Below are positions 45,352-47,643 of a stretch of 47,643 nt of DNA, piece by piece (position 1 is the first letter of the stretch; the number at the start of each line of letters is the position of its first letter). The position numbers and the translations under genes are program-made. The DNA lies in the NCBI RefSeq assembly GCF_002735645.1, contig NZ_PDZG01000038.1:1-47643 (forward strand). Direction: 5' to 3'. The DNA comes from Iodobacter sp. BJB302 (GTDB lineage Bacteria > Pseudomonadota > Gammaproteobacteria > Burkholderiales > Chitinibacteraceae). A model generated the notes under the pieces. The model did no database searches. It saw only the letters and a list, made by a program, of their open reading frames with translations, and was not told where the DNA came from.

Positions 45352-45366
45352 GCGCCAGGGAAGAGA

Positions 45367-45413
45367 CAGCCGCCTTATGTGCATTAAATCAAGCGATTGG
45401 CATAAGGCGGCTG
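45367..45413. repeat. GC-rich inverted repeat downstream of tssA
   Basis: Perfect 13-base arms CAGCCGCCTTATG (45367-45379) and CATAAGGCGGCTG (45401-45413) enclose 21 bases. It starts 16 bases after the tssA stop. There is no T-run, so it may stabilise the mRNA end or be a dispersed repeat; weak termination is possible. Confidence 0.7.
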
Positions 45414-45445
45414 CATGCTAGCAAACTTTGTACCGGCTGATGGCT

Positions 45446-45489
45446 GGCGAAAACCGCGTATTTTTTCAGCATTGCCCGCGGGTTTCGCC
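45446..45489. repeat. Second inverted repeat between tssA and the lipoprotein gene
   Basis: The arms GGCGAAAACCGCG (45446-45458) and CGCGGGTTTCGCC (45477-45489) pair with one mismatch. They enclose a T-rich loop. It lies between convergent genes and may contribute to ending both transcripts. Confidence 0.6.
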
Positions 45490-45551
45490 CTTACTGCAAA
45501 AACAAAAGCGCTTAGCCTGATAGATCATGGCTTTCGCTTACCGCAAAAAGA

Positions 45552-45983
45552 TTAACCACCGATTTCCAGCTCAACTGCGTGTTCTGCATCGTCGGTGTTA
45601 TAACGCAGGCTCATTTTCTGATCCACAATGCCCTGGGTCACTAGGAATTTTTCTACATTGATAGCGCGGGCCAATGCAGAATCTTTGGCATTGCCAATAT
45701 CTCTTTTACTGCAATAGCCACGCAAAATAATCGTTTTAGCATCTTTAAGCTGAGGAGCCAGCGCAGTTAAGATTTCTTCTTGCTGCGGTGTAAGCTTGGC
45801 AGACATTTTTTCAAATTTAAGCATATATGGCTTACCCAGCGCCACCACAGGGGCTTCTGGTGCTTTTAACCATGATGTAGCGGATGCTGTAGTAGCTGGC
45901 TGCGTCGGAAGATCTGTACACCCTGTCAGTATCCCGGCAAAAAACACCGCCGAGCAGGCTAAAACAATTTCTGATTTCTTCAT
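45552..45983 (-). CDS. OmpA-like lipoprotein
   Basis: A 143-residue lipoprotein. The signal peptide ends in the lipobox LTGC with Cys22. The C-terminal half resembles the OmpA peptidoglycan-binding domain: LTPQQEEILTALAPQLKDAK, ILRGYCSKRD and ALARAINVEKFLVTQGI. The usual GxTD of OmpA domains is GYCS here, so peptidoglycan contact is less certain. Its place between tssA and the PAAR gene suggests a T6SS accessory role in the envelope, as with TagL/TagN-type proteins, but it may be an unrelated gene. AAAGGA precedes the ATG. Confidence 0.75.
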   Translation of the reverse strand: MKKSEIVLACSAVFFAGILTGCTDLPTQPATTASATSWLKAPEAPVVALGKPYMLKFEKMSAKLTPQQEEILTALAPQLKDAKTIILRGYCSKRDIGNAKDSALARAINVEKFLVTQGIVDQKMSLRYNTDDAEHAVELEIGG

Positions 45984-46240
45984 GATTAAATCCTTTATTT
46001 ACAAGCAATCTGCTGAATTAAGCGGTCAGTTTAAACTCATCGCAGATAAAGCAAATGGGTAATATTTTAAAACAGCAGGCCCCAAAGCCAGACACAAGCA
46101 TGTTTGAGCCTGACTTTCAGGGCAAGCAATGGAAATTTAAAACGATCTGCAGCGGACAATTTGACCACATTTTTTGTCCGTTTTTATTAATTAAGGTGCA
46201 ATTTTATTAAAATATTTTCCCAAATGTCATGTTTAAGGTA

Positions 46241-46504
46241 CTAACCCTTACCCATCTCTGGCATCGTAGAAATCAGCGCTGAGCCACAAGATGTTTTATG
46301 GCCTTCCAGCGCCACGGGTTTTCCATCGATCAGCCAGCTTGGATCGCCTTCAACAATGGGGCAAATACCGTGGCCAGGCACGGGGCAGCTTACTTTATCA
46401 CCCAGCAATGCCACTACTTTTCCAAATAAAACGGTTTTAGATGCGCCGCTGATGACCACGCCACCATGGCTGGTCGGGTCGCCAATGCGAATGACTTTTT
46501 TCAT
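46241..46504 (-). CDS. PAAR-domain T6SS spike-tip protein
   Basis: An 87-residue protein that is almost entirely a PAAR domain. GDPTSHGGVVISGA opens the domain, LLGDKVSCPVPGHGICPIVEG forms the middle and VALEGHKTSCGSALIST ends it. His and Cys residues fit the zinc-binding tip. PAAR proteins sharpen the VgrG spike and can carry effectors. This one has no extension, so any effector must bind separately. The ATG overlaps the stop of the 343-residue gene by four bases, so the two are coupled. Confidence 0.92.
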   Translation of the reverse strand: MKKVIRIGDPTSHGGVVISGASKTVLFGKVVALLGDKVSCPVPGHGICPIVEGDPSWLIDGKPVALEGHKTSCGSALISTMPEMGKG

Positions 46505-47532
46505 GCAGACTGCTCCTGCGGCCTGATCAGGGCCACGCTGAAATGCTCGGTATCACCCTGGCGATCAAATTCTGTTAACACGGCTGGTGCAGCTAAACGG
46601 GCGCTGTGCACTACGGCCACGGCCACTTGCAAAACAGACCTTGCCGAGCCCACATCGCCCCATTCGCGCACGCAATTACTGGCGTCATCGATCGGGTTTA
46701 ATGGCACGGCATATTGCTGCAGAGCGGATGAAACTGCGGCGAGGCGCGTGCCGCCCACATCTACATCGCCACTATTGTGAACCAGCCAGGCAATGCTTTC
46801 TGCCTGATCTTTAGCCTCGTCTTTATCATCACTGCTGAAGGGATAATCCCGCAGGCCCGCATTCACCAGCGCATTATCAAACAGGGTATGGATTTGCCTT
46901 GTCATAGGCAGCAGCTGCTTATGCACAATGGTGGCTTGCTCGCCAAGGCGCAGCTCGGCCAGTACGGGTAATTGCGCCAGCGTATCCTGCCATTGCAAGG
47001 GCACGCGTCCCCAGCGCTCGTCGCCATAATGCTGCTGCTTTTCCCAGTAAGGCGTGTAAGCATCCTGGCTGACTTCCTGCGTGCTGACCGGCTCTGGCAC
47101 CGGCAGGTTTTCCCGCAAAAAGATCATGGCAACGGCGGCATAACCTGGTTTTCCCAGCCATTGATTCGCTTCTTCCTGATCGGCACCTGGCTCATCCCAC
47201 TCGTCTTCCGGAATACCTCGCGTTAAAAGCGGTGCATCAGCGGCATAAACCACCATGCCAGGCAGGCCGGGGTCTTGCTGAAACAGCTGCTGAACGCGGC
47301 TCATTAATGCGCCGGAGCCAGGAAAGAAACGCGGCTCAGGGCTGGGTGAGTTTTCTTCGAAATCCTGATTAGCAATCGCTTGCAGCTGGGCCTGCTTCAG
47401 CATTTCCAGCTGCTCACGCCCTTCCAGCTGCGGGTTGGCTTCAAAATAATGCGGCAACCAGGCGGCCCCTGGCGCGGTAGTGTAAACATCGCTTAAAAGC
47501 TGCTGCAAAGTCTGCTGAACGGTAATTGTCAA
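46501..47532 (-). CDS. Unrecognised 343-residue protein coupled to PAAR
   Basis: An acidic, soluble protein without signal peptide or membrane segment. I do not recognise the family. The N-terminal half has FFPGSGALMSRVQQLFQQDP and LGKPGYAAVAMIFLRENLP; the C-terminal half has AWLVHNSGDVDVGGTRLAA and SARSVLQVAVAVVHSARL. It overlaps the PAAR gene by four bases, so it is likely to be part of the same T6SS unit, as an adaptor, effector-associated or beta-ketoacyl-synthase-like cargo protein (the SAR-V-AVVHSAR and DASNCVREWGDVG segments are suggestive, not proof). The start is a TTG at 47532; no ATG or GTG with a Shine-Dalgarno sequence is seen upstream. Confidence 0.72.
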   Translation of the reverse strand: MTITVQQTLQQLLSDVYTTAPGAAWLPHYFEANPQLEGREQLEMLKQAQLQAIANQDFEENSPSPEPRFFPGSGALMSRVQQLFQQDPGLPGMVVYAADAPLLTRGIPEDEWDEPGADQEEANQWLGKPGYAAVAMIFLRENLPVPEPVSTQEVSQDAYTPYWEKQQHYGDERWGRVPLQWQDTLAQLPVLAELRLGEQATIVHKQLLPMTRQIHTLFDNALVNAGLRDYPFSSDDKDEAKDQAESIAWLVHNSGDVDVGGTRLAAVSSALQQYAVPLNPIDDASNCVREWGDVGSARSVLQVAVAVVHSARLAAPAVLTEFDRQGDTEHFSVALIRPQEQSA

Positions 47533-47555
47533 GATAGTTGAGATGTTTTTACGAT

Positions 47556-47643
47556 TTAAGCGACCTGTAATTCCTCGCTTGTTTTAGGCTCAATAGCCCG
47601 GTCGGGGTTCAATTGCACTTCATCTTGCCAGCTCCAGTTCCGA
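47556..47643 (-). CDS. C-terminal end of a gene cut by the window edge
   Basis: The minus-strand frame entering from the right edge stays open for 28 codons and ends at a TAA at 47556-47558, 23 bp upstream of the next gene. The visible tail is RNWSWQDEVQLNPDRAIEPK and nine more residues, Glu-rich. The tight spacing with the 343-residue/PAAR pair suggests one transcript. The product cannot be named; a VgrG or another T6SS component would be typical here. Confidence 0.5.
   Translation of the reverse strand, partial: RNWSWQDEVQLNPDRAIEPKTSEELQVA

Noticed and set aside
46153-46185. Hairpin with T-run as a terminator for the PAAR transcript.
   Set aside because: The T-run is on the plus strand, whereas the PAAR gene is transcribed on the minus strand; no plus-strand gene ends here.

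Overview
The window looks like a chromosomal segment of a Gram-negative betaproteobacterium, probably a Neisseriales/Chromobacteriaceae relative such as Iodobacter. This rests on the AruF/AruG-type arginine succinyltransferase pair, an EpsL/EpsE/Wzc-type exopolysaccharide (EPS) system with a PEP-CTERM protein, a type VI secretion locus and many nested intergenic palindromes. The genus is an inference from gene content, not a database result.

Region 1 (about 0.3-5.7 kb, + strand) holds arginine succinyltransferase (AST) pathway genes: astC, aruF, aruG and astD. The last pathway enzyme, astE, lies far away at 39.0-40.0 kb, and astB is not in the window. Region 2 (5.8-30.3 kb) is a large Wzx/Wzy-type EPS cluster. 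A PEP-CTERM protein is followed by the export machinery on the + strand (EpsL-like outer-membrane protein, EpsE-like export protein, Wzc-like tyrosine kinase, CpsB phosphatase, VpsP-like protein, LapG protease). This converges on a visibly AT-rich minus-strand assembly module: initiating phosphotransferase, WecG-type glycosyltransferase, three GT4 glycosyltransferases, three acyltransferases, flippase and polymerase. To the right follow a small secreted protein with its own promoter and terminator, a second polymerase/ligase-type membrane protein, and a LapD-type c-di-GMP receptor. LapG and LapD therefore bracket the assembly module, which links c-di-GMP control of a surface adhesin with EPS production.

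Region 3 (30.3-41.1 kb) has an outer-membrane barrel, a lipoprotein, a LysR regulator divergent from a DUF1338 (HglS-type) dioxygenase gene, a YdiJ-type FAD/Fe-S dehydrogenase, astE and two small unknown genes. HglS plus YdiJ could convert 2-oxoadipate through 2-hydroxyglutarate to 2-oxoglutarate, the end of D-lysine breakdown. The gaps here are packed with nested inverted repeats. Region 4 (41.1-47.6 kb) is part of a type VI secretion locus: tssG and tssF on the minus strand, tssA divergent, an OmpA-like lipoprotein, a PAAR spike-tip protein, an unrecognised 343-residue protein, and the tail of a gene cut by the window edge.

No tRNA, rRNA, CRISPR array or transposase gene was recognised.
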